In this document: positions 13,425 through 26,804 of the stretch, in pieces
Layout of the letters: every line of letters begins with the position of its first letter
Position numbering within the stretch: the stretch's first letter is position 1
Source of the DNA: Ctenosaura bakeri
Taxonomy: Eukaryota > Chordata > Lepidosauria > Squamata > Iguanidae
Direction of reading: 5' to 3'
Assembly: GCA_948474755.1 (NCBI GenBank)
Contig: CAOLHI010001038.1
Coordinates: 806,001-870,000 of the forward strand
Length of the DNA stretch: 64,000 nucleotides
The notes under the pieces: generated by a model
Seen by the model: only the letters and a program-made list of their open reading frames with translations
Databases searched by the model: none
Told to the model about the DNA's origin: nothing
Position numbers and translations under genes: made by a program

Positions 13425-13736
13425 TAGAGGAACCATCTAGAGGAAGGAGAGGGCTTGTTTTCTGCTGCTCCAGAGACCAGGACAAGGAGCAATGGATTCA
13501 GGCTGCAGGAAAGGAGATTCCACTTGAACCCCAGGAAGAACTTCCTGACGGTCAGAGCTGTCCGGCAGTGGAATCTGCTGCTTTGGAGTGTGGTGGAGTC
13601 TCCTCCTTTGGAGGTTTTTAAGCAGAGGCTGGATGGCCATCTGTTGGGAGTGCATTGATGGGTGTTCCTGCATAGCAGGGGGTTGGATTCGATGGTCCCT
13701 GGGGTCTCTTCCAACTCTACATTTCTATGATTCTGC
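13425..13736 (+). mobile_element. CR1 LINE 3' end
   Basis: CTGCAGGAAAGGAGATTCCA, GAAGAACTTCCTGACGGTCA, GGCTGGATGGCCATCTGTTG and the CR1 terminus CCAACTCTACATTTCTATGA plus TTCTG. About 310 bp, truncated at the 5' side as usual for CR1. Confidence 0.88.
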
Positions 13737-15519
13737 CCCATCCCACCTCAGGGGCTTCTTTTCCAAGGAGACCTTGCCACTGATATGGCACCACACAGCC
13801 CTTTAAAAACCTACCTCTGGCCCTCCTCCACCACCTGGCCAGCTAAGGATGGATCACAGCCCAATTTCTCATTCCCACAAGCCCTCTCCCAATGCCCCCC
13901 CCCACGCCCAAGGGAGCAGACGGGTGAGAGAGGAGAAGTCTACCTTCTCTGTCCTCTTTCCCTGGTCTGGTTTGGACCCTGGGTGTCCATCCCCCCTCAT
14001 CATGCCTTGTCCCCTTTCCTCCCCCACACATTTTGACATTTGCAATTTTCCCACTTTTTGGAAGGATCATGCACCCCAGCCCTAGCAAATGTGGAGAGCT
14101 GACTGTAGGGGTTTTTTTCTTCCCTATCCTGTATTCTTTCCTTTACCCCTTTCTTCTTTCCTCCTTTCATTTCCCCTTACTGTTTTCCTTAAAAATCTCT
14201 CAGGTCTTCACGGCCCTGTTTTGAAGCCTAATGGTGCAATGTAATGTCCTTGGAGTCTGCATTCTGCTTTACTCGTAAGGTCCATTCGCCCTTGGTCCAG
14301 GCCTGCCACTGAGAAAGAACGCGGGGTGCTGCCTCGTCCGGGGCCCATCCCTTTCTTGGGCCTGGCTGGGAGCAGACCTCTCCCAGGGCTTTTTCAGGCC
14401 CGATTCTTCCCTGGCCCTGCCTGGGCATCCCTGGTATGCCCTGGTGGTCTCCCATCCAAGTATTAACGAGACTCAGTTCTGCTCAGCTTCCAAAACTGTG
14501 AACCCAGGCCAGAGATGGAATTATTGTGGGGCTTGCCTTATGCTGGAGCCTGTTGTACACATCTTAAAATATGAGAGGGAAGAGGCATGCATTACACTGC
14601 AAAAGCAGTACCGTCTAACACTTTTCTCTCTTTGCATCCTCTTGTTCTGAAATTTCAGCAGGGTAGCCAAAAGGGCGTAATTCTGTTCTTCTTTGGGGTA
14701 TAGTATTAATAGGAATAAAGACTGGCTCCTGTTTTCTTTTTCCTTTCTTTTTTTTTCATTAACAGAAACTGGTTCTGACTTCTAAATGGACCGATATGGC
14801 ATAGGATATCTTTTTCACATTTTTCCAATTTGCTCTCCAATGCAAAGAGATAATGTGGAGGTTTATTTTCAGCTCCGGCAATATACACAAAGCCATAACT
14901 GCTTGCAGCAATTCCTGTGAAATTTAACATGGATTGACAATTCTTAGTATTTTGCTTTTATTCCTCCCCTCTTTCTCAAACAGAATGCTGAAGAATATTT
15001 GCAGAAACATGGAAACAAATGTGCTGTAGGCATGTGTTTAACTCAGATGTACTATGTGGAGATTAAATGTGGAATTTTCTGGGGAAAATCTTTATTGTTA
15101 TTAATGGATGGTGAGAAATCTGAATTACATGATAACTGGCCTATGCCAACATCACTTGAACCACCAAACTTGGCTTTTTAAATCACAGTCCTTTTGATTG
15201 AAATCTTTATTGTAACTAGTAGCAACACTACATTTAACCTTGAGTTGGCATTTGCATGGAGCCGTTGCTTCGTCAGTTGCAACACCGTTGAAAACATCAG
15301 GGCCGAAGTGGCTTCAATTGTAAGAAGACCCTTGCAGGACTGGACCAAAGACCTCTCTGGTCTCACCTTCTGTTCCTCTCGAGGCCAACCAGAAGCTAAG
15401 ATGCTTATAAGGAGGACATTGAGGCAGAAGCACACTTCCGTGCAAGTCCCCCAACACTGGCGTTCAGAAACATAACCCATTTGATCCTGGAGGTGATATA
15501 CAGCCATTATGGATCGTAG

Positions 15520-15606
15520 CCACCAATGACCTTGTTGTTGAGTGCCTTTGAGTCTTTCCTGACTTATGAGAACCCTATACTCTGTTTCTATGGTTATGTC
15601 CCCCCA
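15520..15606 (-). mobile_element. tRNA-derived SINE tail fragment
   Basis: TTGTTGTTGAGTGCCTTTGA and GACTTATGAGAACCCTATA are the antisense of the SINE 3' tail. The head is missing. Confidence 0.6.
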
Positions 15607-18315
15607 ACACACAAATAGCTGTAGTGTCACCTCCTAGGAGCATTCTCCCGGAGTATCTTCCATGGGATAAAATACAACCCACACAATGCATTTTGATAGG
15701 ATTTTCATCAGTCTTTCTTGACAGTACAAGTACACTCACAGCAGAGATAAGCATTTATTTCTCCTCCATTTCAGAATGAAATTAATTTACTAACAAGTGG
15801 TCCTTGTCCCAGGTCGCATAAAGTCTCTTTTGAAATGCTCGGCACACAGCAACCCTTCACAGCCCACTTAAGCGTGCAGTTCCCCCTCCCAACTTGAAGA
15901 CTCAGAGAATGAATCCGGCATCGTGTCGCCCGTTCCTCTGTTATATGGCAGCAGCACGTGGCAACATGAAAAACCACAGACCCTTTAACAACTGCAACCA
16001 GCACTCTGAAAGTCAGTTTTTTTAAATGAGCCAGGGTCAACTTAAGACATTAAGAGAAATGTGTGTCCCTTTTGATCAACCCGTTTATGCTCCCACAGTG
16101 GGATTTCCTCAGAGATCTGCACCTGTCTGCTTCTGAGTAAGACCATGTTTGTCTTCCAAGAGAGGTGGGTGAAGAAAATGATGTGAAATGATGAGCTGAT
16201 GAGCGCCTCTTCTAAAAATGTATTAAATGTATGTTCTAGTTTGACTGTCAGTTGCCTTCAGTCTTTTGCTAGGACAGCAGCGTTTCTTTTTCGGGATATA
16301 TTATAGCCGCTGTTTCTTGTAGCATTTTCTCCAAGGTCCAAAGAGATTTTTGCTCTGTTTGCTTTACCTGAGAGGCTTCAGAGTCACCTGTGAGTGTCTT
16401 CAGGCTGTCGGTCACTTCCCGTCAGATTCTAGCCGATCTGTTGCTTTCCTTTGAAGCTGCCAAGAAAGTTATGGTGGGCGTTGAATTGGATGGAGTGGGA
16501 GCAGCCATGGTAGTTTTGAAAAATCAGGATTTTGAAAAACGTTTTGCAAGCATGTGCCACAAAGGGCAGGTCATTCATGCATCAAGAGGTGTACTGAGGT
16601 CTGCCGATTTCCCTGGGACCCCACTGGTCCTGGGACCAGCGTGGGGGGGACAGGTGCTATTTCTCTGAGGACTCATGAAGACCCTCCAGACTGGTCCAAC
16701 CAGGATGATTTTGAGACACGGATGTGTCATGGCATGCCAATGATTAACCATCCATATGACTAGTAATAAGAACTAGTCTATAGCTATAGGAAGGTTGCTG
16801 AGATGTAAATTTCTCAAGTTACCTTCCTTTTCGGTTGTTCCGTAAGTCATCATTGGGGTGACTGATATTTTGAGATGGCCATGGCTGGTGTTAAGGGGAT
16901 GGCATATTTCAGGCCGGCTGTGGCTCTTTCCAAAGAGATCTAATATTTCCAGCCAATTTAGTAGTTTTGCCTAGAGTAGTTAGGCCACAGTCCGATGCAC
17001 ATCAGAAAATAAACTTCACTTAGCACAGATGAATTTACTTCTGTGCTTATTGGAATTGTAGGATGTCAGTCTGATCATTTTTGTAAATTAGGTTTATTGC
17101 TTGATTTCAAATCCAACAGATCTTCTTGGATTAATTTTTTTTTTTGGCTAGTTAATAAACTGAATGCATTTTCCTAAATGTGCTAAGTAGTAAAAACAAG
17201 GTTTTTGAATGAAGAAACACATTTCTCTGGCTGTTTAGATGGAGCTCACGTGTCAAAGCAAACAATTCTCTTGTTCCACCTTTGGGTGGTTTAAATCAGG
17301 GTGCCTTTTTTTAAGACAGCCCCTGCCACTGGCGTTCTTAGGAGGATAGATAAAAATAATGCGCTTAAAAAAAAAAGCTATCACTTAATTAATCAGGATG
17401 TCTTTTTAGTCAATCAGTAGATTTTTGAAAAATTTAATTGACTGAGTTGTGCAGTCTTAATATGAAGAGTTACGTAAGTGATAATTAAAGGGATAACAGG
17501 ATGAGACCTTCCATTAGATTCGTTCATACTTCTTTTTATGAGATATCAAGGATTTTAGAAGGTAGGACAATAAAAGCACCAGCAATTAATTTATTACTAA
17601 CAGTCAGGATTGAAACAGTACCTAAATGGAAAATTAGTGTTTTATCTAGGAAAGTTTAAAAAAAAGAAGGAGAAGAATGGAATACTTTGCTGATGGTATA
17701 TCCGCTCATTCAGTATGATGTAGAGAGATGGGGGTGCAGGGTGGATTAATCTTATTTTTGTACAAATGGAATTTATTCTAAACCTGGAATAAGAGATGCA
17801 GACGAGCAACTGCTGAGATAATATTATACTAGTTTTTGCCAGGGGTTGTCCCTTCAAAAACCTTTTTAAAAATTCCATACATATGTATGGAGAGAGCTAA
17901 ATTATAAATTATAAAATGTTGAACAAAGCAGTCTGGTGCAGAACTTCCGCTCCCTTGATAGGGTGGATGGAGGTATTGTTAGCTCTGGATGCAGAACCAG
18001 AACCCTGCCTGCTATGCTGCCAGCACAGCTTTGCAGACGGGCGGCTGCCAACAAAGGGGAGAAGCCAATGCAGGTCTGGCACAGAACTGACCGCCCAAGA
18101 CAGCTGTGTTGGGAAACCAGAACCTGCACGCAGCTTTCTAGGAGTGTGGGGCCGGCAGGAGGCTCAGTAGGAGGTTATAAATAACGATGGACAGGATGGC
18201 TGGGAATTTTAAAAACCCTTCCTAAATTGAAAATCCCAGGATGCCATAGGATGCGGTCATGGCAGTTGAAGTGGGATCGTAGTGCTGTCATTGTGCACTG
18301 TGAAAGGGCAGTGCG

Positions 18316-18465
18316 TCGGAGGGGTGGGAAATCTGCTAAGGGTTTTCCTCTGAACTTTAAAGAAGCTACCCAAGGTGGTGGAACCGTTCTGGGGATAGGA
18401 TTCAGCACCTTGGAGATGTGTCTCAAATTTCGTGCAAAACCTGGAGCAAATTCACCTCCCCTCTG
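18316..18465. mobile_element. Palindromic repeat family B, copy 3
   Basis: GGAGGGGTGGGAAATCTGCT is mirrored by AGCAAATTCACCTCCCCTC. Inner arms are CTGAACTTTAAAGAAGCTAC with CAAGGTGGTG, and CAGCACCTTG on the other side. The loop is TTCTGGGGATAGGATT. This is the clearest full-length foldback of the family. Confidence 0.65.
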
Positions 18466-19287
18466 ACATGGAAACGACCCGCGGTCACTGCATCTGCTAT
18501 GAACGTACATCATCCCCCTTCAAAACCATCCCTGTTGGCAGCCATCGTGACATCTTGTAGCAATACACGGAGATCCAGCGAGTCCTTTGTGGAGAAGCTA
18601 ATCCTGTCCTTTGCAGAGGGACAGACAAGGACCCCAGAACCTGTTCTTTGCTGGGCCCCTCCATTTAGGTGCCTGCAGAAGTCAGTCGCGGAGCCTTGTC
18701 CTCCGTTTGGCAGGCCGTCCTGTTCTTTTTCTTAAGTGTGCGCATTTTGTCTGGAGCTGGAGAGTGAATACCAGTCGGTAGCATTTATCTCCAGCTGAAA
18801 GTAGAGGCTTCTCTTCCCTGCCAGCTTCTTTTGTGGCAAATAAAAGAGGGATGTCAGAATGTCACGGCATAAAGTAATGCTGAGGCTTAGAGTGAATTTT
18901 GCAGAGTTCTTTCTGACAAAACTCTGAAGAACAAGAATATAGCGGGGGGGTTCTAAAGCCCAGGTAATAGTGCTTCTCTCTGAAAACTGTTCCGCCTCCG
19001 GAAAGGCATTAACGGTACGACAGCAGAAAATTTGGCCCAGTCTCCCTCCATCTGCACCCTTTCAGATACTGGGGACTACAACTCCCATTGGCCTCAGGTG
19101 TCAGAGGTTATAGTATCGCAGTCCACAACCATCTCAAGAGTGTTGCACTCCGAATTTAAGGGCTGGAGACCCAAAACAAGTAAATGAGGACTGAGCATGC
19201 TCCGCTGACAAGGCGATGAATCTGCTCCGGAGCTTAGTCCAAACTTCAGAGGATCAGGGGTGGCAGGGATGGACGAAGCATTTTATA

Positions 19288-19685
19288 GCCGGGGTGGGCA
19301 ACTGCATGGGAGCCGGGGGCCATTTCCCCCAAAAAAACCCTCACGGGGTCATCTGTCACAGCAAGCCCAGACACCTCTGCGTTCATCTGCAGTCCCTCTC
19401 AAAATGGTGGCAGGAAGTGAAAAAGGTCACTTCCTGCGGCCATTTGAGAGGAATTGCAGAGTAAAAAATGAGATGCTTGTAGGGGTGGTTGGGGGTAGTT
19501 TTCATGTGTTTTCACATAACGGGGAGAGGGGTGTTCTGTTTGGTTTGGGGCAAAAATAACTGAAAATTGTGCCACTCTTTTTTTTAAAAAAATTGGGGCA
19601 GGAGGTGGGGGGGCTTTGAAAGATGGGTGGGGGCTTTTCTAGGGCTGCAAAAGGGGGCCCACGTGTGGCCCATTGGCTGCACTGT
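19288..19685. mobile_element. Possible hAT-like element (GGGTGGGCAAC type)
   Basis: GGGGTGGGCAACTGCATGGG at the left and CACGTGTGGCCCATTGGCTG at the right resemble ends of hAT MITEs that start CAGGGGTGGGCAAC. The interior is G-rich and unrecognised. Confidence 0.35.
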
Positions 19686-22600
19686 CACCACCATACGATT
19701 AAAGAATGACAGATCTTTGACGTAGAGGGTCCCCCACTTTGATACTGGGAGAGTAGACAAAGGATGTGAAGGCAGCCCCCAGGCCGGTGGGGGGGAGTGT
19801 GGTCTGTGGCTGCATCAGGACCTCCAGGTAGCCCAAAGTTGTACTTGAAAAGATTTTTTAAAAAATTATTTTCCAAAATTGTGCCCCCCTCCCCAACGCC
19901 TCCTGCAATTTCACTTGAGAGGTCGGGGGGCAATTTAGGCCCAGGAGAGGCCAGAAGTTCCACCCAGCATCCCTCCACGTTTGTGAAGTATAAAAGCCCC
20001 CCCCCGTATGTGCAGCCCCCCACCCCCATAATTGTAGCTGGCATAAAATTGCAAAATTTTGCAGTTGCATGGGTCTCTTTTTACTCTTTGATTTGCGTTG
20101 CCAATTGCAGCATTTATTTTAAGAGTTAAAAATGGCCCATCATCTCTGTCTCCTTCTGTACAGATCCTCTTCTTGGGAATGTGTGAACTCTGCTCCTGCC
20201 GTCCACTCCCCACCCCACCTTTGGGGTGGGGGAAGAGAAATGAAACGGGTGCCTTCTGTTATCCAAGCAGCATTTATGCTGAGCCAAACACCTTCTGCAA
20301 TCTTCTCTCTCTCTGCCACCCTCCCTTTCTCGCCCCCCCCAGCTGCCACCTTGCCCTTCACAGACCTTTTAATTGAGGAAGGGGGGATCAGAATGTAATC
20401 CGAAAAGGCAGGTTGAAAAGATCAAGGTCCCGCATGGATTTTGTGAAATCCCTTGAAGTACCTGGGTTCTGAGTGAGTGATTGGTGAATTTTTCCACTGA
20501 AAGAGCAAGAGAGGGGTGGGGGTGGGAATTTGTAGGGAGGGAGAAGACCCCACCACCACCTCCCACCTCACTCGGTGAGAAACCTTAATTAAAAAATGGA
20601 GCCTTCCGAGCTTCTCCTGCTACCGCTGCCCATTCCGAGGTCTTCCCCTGGCAGTAGCCCCCTTCCCCTGCTCTCACGGCCTCTCTCTTTCTTCCCAGCT
20701 GCAGAGAGGACATGAAAGTAAATTTTCTTCATGCCCCTTCCAGTTTAACTAGCATCGGTGTTGACCATTTATATTGCATAGTAACTGGGAGAAGGAAAGC
20801 TTAGCTAGATTTCATCAGAGACTGTAAAATCAGTTTGTCCCAACCAGTGGTCTCCAGTGCGTCCGTGGTTGATGGGACGTGTAGTCCATCGTGCCCAGAG
20901 GGCTCCAGGCTGGATGGAGACTAAGTCACTGGTGACATATCCACTCCTGACCTTGATTGCCTCTAGGTTAATAGAGAAGCAATTGGCAGCTCTGATTTAG
21001 TTGGATGATAAATCTAGTCCAGTTTGGGGGCAAGTTTTAAAGGAACTCTCGAAGGTGAAGAACCTGTTTTTGGAAAAACCTTGGGCAGCTTCTTGTAATT
21101 TTGGGCTAAAGCCAGGAGTGGATTTACTGCCCCACTGACATGCAACATGCTACCTGCCATTGAGTTAATGGTGATGAGTCTTTGAAGAGGAGTTCCAGGG
21201 ATAATGGCCTTGTGCATAGAGTATACAAATGGACAGTTGTGGAGAAATGGGAAATGTCTTAGGAGAGGTGGGGCAGCACCTGTTATTGAAATTGGTTGGA
21301 GCTCCAATGCCTTATGCCACATCAGCTGTGCCACATGGGCTGACCTCTCTTGACCTCTGGGCCATCCAAGGCTTTCCTCTCATCTCCATGTGGCTTGTTG
21401 GTCTAATGTGATGAGATCACGCGTTTTATTTCTGTTTGCATATCATATCATGCATTTCTACAGCATCTGCCAATAATTTACACAGGAGAGATGCTTATCC
21501 AAAAACAGTCAAGGAAGTATGGATGTGGCCATGTATAAATGCATATCTTATTAGCCATGCAACTTCCAGATGTGCATAACAGGGTCTCCCTTGGCTGAAT
21601 GGGGGACTCATGTTCCCCCTTGCTAGTGCAGGATCTCACATGTCTGCCCGCTCTTGGATTCCATGGGGCACTCGGGGAGAGGCGCCTAGCCTGTCTGCCC
21701 ACCTTCCCTGCCAAAACATTCTGGGAGGAAGCCAGCTGCTGTCAGGCGACATAAGACAGAGTCCGTTTCCCACATTGTATGTCGTTAATTGTGCATGCTC
21801 AGATTGGATCTCCTTGGAGCAAATTTGCATCCCAGGGAGGGGAATGTGGGTGGGTGGGTGGAAGGAAAGGAACATCCTGCCAGCAATTTCTCCCCCTCTC
21901 AGCACTGCATGTGCTGTATGGGCAACATGAGGCTTGTGGTGTACAGTGTGATAGGCTTCCCACATGCCTTCGGTTTGTGCCAGATGACCCTTCCGCTCTA
22001 CCAAGAGTGAGATGGTCCTCTCCTGCAGGGTCCATCATGTCTCAAGTGTGGTAGGTATGGCTCCCTGAGCGTGAATGGCCTGCTGGCTTGAGGATTCCTC
22101 TCGTGGTTTCCATCCCCCTTCTTTGCTCAGCTTGCCTTTGGGAAACTTGGCCCCTTTCTCTGGCAAAGTTCCCAACGTCGCTTGTCAGAATTCTAGGGCA
22201 TTCGCTGCAGGCGGAAAACCTCCCACCTGCAATTTAAGCATGGTCCTCTTTGCCATCCACCCTCTACAATTTTCAACTCGAGCCTTTTCCAGAGAGGCAT
22301 CGTGCCACTCAGAAAGATCGTTTCATTGTCTTCCCATATTGACGGTTCTTCTGTTGCAGGGACATGAGCTGTTTTTCCTTCCCTTGACCTGCAGCATTTT
22401 GTTGCTGGGAACATGGCCTTTCCTACAGCTGGCGTAACGAAGGTATACGGAGATTATGGACATGTTTCATTGTTACGGGAGGCAGGCTTTCATGGGTGAA
22501 GGTGTGAAGGCAGAGGAAGAAAAACACACAGAAAAAAGAAAAATTCCTGCTCCCTTTTCCCCCCAAAGCCACCTTTTTATCCTGGAAAAATACAGATTAC

Positions 22601-23450
22601 AGATATATTTTTCTTTTAGAATGATGAGTAAAATGTTTTAAGAGAAGGCATACACATATTTACTGTCTCAAAATCATTTCTAAAAGCTATTCAAGAGGAA
22701 GATCTCTATGTAAGACTGTGTACAATCTCAGAACACTGCAGTTTCAGGTCTTGGTTTTCTATTCTTTGTATGGCAATGAGTGCTTTAATGTCTGCTTGAT
22801 AGGATAGAGAGCGAGACGTGACAAATTATTTTCTTTCTTTTTAATAATGATGGTTTCTTCAGGTTTTATTCGTTTCTGATTTCCAAACCTGCTCCTTAAA
22901 CAGGCAAAAAGCACAGAGATTCCTTGTACTCCAGGTATACCTTAAGAGTTCAAAACCTCATACCTCTATTAGTAATAAATGATAATTTTTTAAATTAAGC
23001 TCTGCTTCTAATTACCTTCTGACTGAAGTGTACTTCTGCTGTATCAAGCATGATAACCGTTGTGCCAAACAAAGTTACAGATGAACCTCAGTTAATGAAG
23101 TGGACGTGTTCCTCATCCGCCACATCAGATACTTTGGGAAGCTCTGATCCAGCACAACCCTCCCTGAATGCCCATCCTCAAGGTTAACCTGGGAAGAGAT
23201 GGAAGATTAGATCAGTGTGGATTTGCAATGCCGGACGCAGGGAATTAGTTGGGCCCCTCCTGCCATGTAAGGAATGGGGGCTGGTATAAAGCCAGGGGGA
23301 ACCCCTACTCCATTGGCCAAACGCAGGTGAAAGAAGAAGCTCCTTGGACTTATTTCAGACCTTTAGGATGGATATTATTGATACTGTTAATTTCTCCTCC
23401 TCATCTTCCTTTTCTTCTTATTTATACTCCTCATTTTTCCCCAAAACCAT

Positions 23451-23631
23451 AGCCATTTCTGCACTAGACAGTTATAGCACTATTATTCTACTTTCAACGT
23501 CCTATGGAATCCTGGGGTTTGCAGTTTAGGGAGGGGCCTTTGAGGTCCTTCCCTAAACTGCAGTCCCCAGGATTCCATAGGACATTGAAAGTGGAATAAT
23601 AGCGCTATAACAGTCTAGTGTGGAAATGACC
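23451..23631. mobile_element. Palindromic MITE family A, copy 2
   Basis: This is a 181-bp foldback copy with both inner arms (TTTGCAGTTTAGGGAGGGGC and its inverse) well preserved. Ends have decayed (AGCC and GACC instead of GGCC) and flanks show no clear duplication. It ends about 57 bases before a tetranucleotide microsatellite. Confidence 0.85.
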
Positions 23632-23687
23632 TCTGTTTCAAGATGATTTTTTGAGTGTAATTACAAAGAAAGGAAAAGGCATGAAAA

Positions 23688-23757
23688 AAGCAAGCAAACA
23701 AGCAAGCAAGCAAGCAAGCAAGCAAGAAAGAAAGAAAGAAAGAAAGAAAGAAAAAAG
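23688..23757 (+). repeat. (AAGC)n then (AAAG)n microsatellite
   Basis: About nine AAGC units pass directly into about seven AAAG units, then A-rich sequence. The change of unit inside one tract suggests one mutated unit was amplified. Confidence 0.95.
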
Positions 23758-24533
23758 AAGGGTAGGACACAAGGATATGAATGTAGGTAAGGCATGTTCA
23801 TTAACATAAGCTGACCATCTTACAGAAAATATGGCTTCCTGAAGCTGATGTCTAGAAAATACACTTTTATGCATAGTGAAAGCAAAAAACTTTCCTGGCC
23901 ATTGAATGACAGATGGTTGAATATTTAGCTTTCCATCCCTGGAGTATAAGTCTTACAGCAACAGTTAAAACCATGGAGGATTCAGCGACACTGACCATCA
24001 TTTAAATTCTGTGCTGCAAGACTGTAATTCAAAAGAATGCGCACACTTGTAAATGCCACAGATTTTTCTAATGCAAAATGAATACACTAATCCATCCAAG
24101 TGGCACCTATAGCAGACCTTGGGCAGTCCAGTGGCTTCAGAGTTACACTGTGGAACGACACAGAACGGTGCGCTACGGTAAAGATTAACAGGTTTTATTT
24201 GTTCTAAATTTCCATAGCTTACAGCAGTGGACTGTAATCCACAAAAGCTGATGCCAGCTCAAACTTGTTAGTCCTTAAGGTGACACAGAATTCATTGTTG
24301 TTTCTGGTGCCAACAGACTAATTTCTACTGGAAATTGGGGAACTGTATGCAACTGGGTTCAGCAGCAACAGGGCTCTTGAGCTGCATATGCTCCCCACTA
24401 TTCTTGCAGATTGAAGAGCCCCTCCATCTGTATTTGGCAGCATCCTGCATTTTCTCTCTAAAGCAAAGCAAGGCAGGATGCATGCCTGTTCTTAGAAGGG
24501 AGTCACACTTGTAGAAACTGGATTGTCTTCTAA

Positions 24534-24605
24534 GACCATTTTTGCACTAGACTGTTATGGTGCTATTATTCCACTTTCAATATTCTGTCTAGTGTGGAAA
24601 CAGCC
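24534..24605. mobile_element. Palindromic MITE family A, copy 3 (internally deleted)
   Basis: A 72-bp miniature copy: the left outer arm (CCATTTTTGCACTAGACTGT through CCACTTTCAAT) is joined almost directly to the right terminus (CTGTCTAGTGTGGAAACAGCC). The whole inner palindrome is missing. Confidence 0.75.
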
Positions 24606-25145
24606 AGAACAACCCAGATATTACTTTGCTTTAGAAACAAGAACAGCCTGTCCATGTACCATTTGAAAGAACCAAACTTGTCTTCCAGCTGCTGCCGTGG
24701 GAGTGAATTTCAGTGTTGGGGTGCAACCTGCAGGTGGGATCTGGAGGACTCAGTTTGTCCCCTGTTGGACCAAAGTTGGCCACCCCTGCTATGCAACCTT
24801 CTCCTGAAGCACCATCAAAACAGCAAGCAACTAGTCTCAAAGGTGCTCTGCTTCCTAAAAAATCTCTTTAAACAGTCACATTCCTATATCCTATATCCTA
24901 TATACATGACAGTCACATTCCTATATCTCACAGCCTGGCTCTGATTCTCCAGTTTTCACAGGAGATAAGGTGCAAATTCTCTAGTTTGGCTGAGCTTCCA
25001 ACACCAAAATACAGACTGTCACTCCCATCTCAGTTCAGCCTACCTCCCAGCCTGGTTGCCAAGACAGAGTTGAGAGGGAGAAGATTTTGCACCTTGAAGG
25101 TTGTGATAAAAGGTAATAAATAAACGGGTTGTTTCTGTTTAAGGA

Positions 25146-25288
25146 GGTATTCCCCAACTTGGTTCTCTCCAAATCATTTGGAAAACAGTCCCCATCAGCC
25201 ACTGTCAGCATGGCCTGTGGTCAGAAACGATGGATTTTGTATCCCAAAAACGTCTGGAGGATGGCAAGTTGGTGCAGGCTGTTTTATG
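25146..25288. mobile_element. hAT-like palindromic element
   Basis: TTCCCCAACTTGGTTCTCTC and a right arm with AAAAACGTCTGGAGGATGGC, then AAGTTGGTG. Same general type as 41288-41422. Confidence 0.55.
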
Positions 25289-25875
25289 GCTAGAGTCTTA
25301 TTCTTGTTTAACATGACAGGACATTCAGACAGAGGATCTGGAGTGTCCCACAGATCTTCTGTGACTGCAGCTTTGATTAAGACTAAGCACAGATAATCGG
25401 CAGTTCTCAGTGGTTGATTTTATTTTATTATCATCCTGCATTGCACCAACAGCAGTACATGGATTTTTTTAGTGTTCGGCTTTTGTTTTTGTTTTTTAAC
25501 TGAGAAATTGGTTCTGTGGTTGCCTTAAGTGAAGAAAACTGTGATGAATTAACTAACGTCAGATGTGATGTGTTGATCAATTTATTATCTTTACTCTGGT
25601 ATTGCCTATTAGAGTTTTCTCTCTTGTTCTCTACCTACTCCCCCTTGCACACTGAGGTATTTACTAGTGCCTTGGGCAGAACCAGAATCATTCTAATGAA
25701 ACAATTAGAGCTGAGCAGCTTTGTATGCAAAAGCAAATAACTCTGGTGCAAGGTGATTAATGCCTCCGTATATACAATCCCAACTCCTTTATTGGGTTTT
25801 CCTTCCCAGGGGTGGGGAGCAGGGAGAGAGAGAGAAAGATGAAATTCATTGCTCTCATCCTGGCAAAGAAAAAGA

Positions 25876-25895
25876 AATATATATATATATATATT
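25876..25895 (+). repeat. (AT)n microsatellite
   Basis: A short perfect AT run in NEXMIF intron sequence. Confidence 0.9.
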
Positions 25896-26440
25896 AAAAA
25901 TATCTTCATTTTAAACATTCCTCAGTGCCCAGAGTTAATAGAGAAAGAATGCCATTTCGGAGCCAAAGATGCCTCTGGCTGAGCCACCGGGAGGTGTGAA
26001 GCCAAACGCAGCCCACCGGTTCTCTAATTACAAGGGGGCCGTGAGGCTGCTGCCTTTGAGTTCATCTGGCAACCTCCTCCTCGCTGCCAGAACAAAAGCG
26101 CAAATGCTGAGCTGGACGGGGAGGCACCCGAGACGGCCGAACGCCCTCTCCGCAGCCTCCACGTTGACCGTGCGTGGGGCCCTTTGCCTGCTCCTGATGG
26201 AAGGAGAATAAGATCAAGTGCAGGAGAGCACCGGAAGAGGGCTGCCTGTGGGCTTCCTTGCATTTACTGGACATGGAGGTGGTGCCGCTTGGTGAATGGC
26301 GAGACTAGTTGGGGAGATGTAAGCTTTCAGGCACAGAGTACCTGCCAGTGTTGCATGGAGGGAGATGGGCTCTTAGGTTCTGCAATAAAGAGCAGTGAGG
26401 CTGGCATGACGTTTGAAAACAGGTGGGATGATTTGGGCCA

Positions 26441-26546
26441 GTGGATCACAACCTTTTGGTCACCTGGGTGTTTTTGCCCATTGGCGATGCTGGTTCTGGG
26501 CCCTGAAGCCCCAGACCTCTGGAGGACCAAGGCTGAGAACCAATAG
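26441..26546. mobile_element. hAT-like element, diverged
   Basis: CAGTGGATCACAACCTTTTG and GGACCAAGGCTGAGAACCAA are decayed inverted ends. Confidence 0.5.
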
Positions 26547-26804
26547 TTTGATCATACCTTTCAGCCACAAAACAGTAATCCTGAGACTGTTGTTCCTGAG
26601 CAAGGGTGCTGGTGCACTCTGCCAGCTCGTGCCTGTGGGAGCCCCCCAGTTATAGAGTTCGCCTACAACTCGCATCAGTCCCAAGCAGCGTGACCAATGG
26701 TAAGAGACTGTGGGAGTTGTAGGCTCATGTCATGAGCATCAGCAAGGCAGAGTTTCCTCACTCTTGAGCTAAACTAAGCGGAATTTTTCTAAGAAGAAAA
26801 AGCG

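Noticed and set aside
15178..15630. 150-codon frame on the - strand
   Set aside because: No recognisable protein; it includes an antisense SINE tail at its start. It could be an old retroelement end, but I cannot support a gene.
19797..20129. Open frames around 19800-20400 on both strands
   Set aside because: Many overlapping frames in C- and G-run sequence; no motif, no splice sites that join them to anything.
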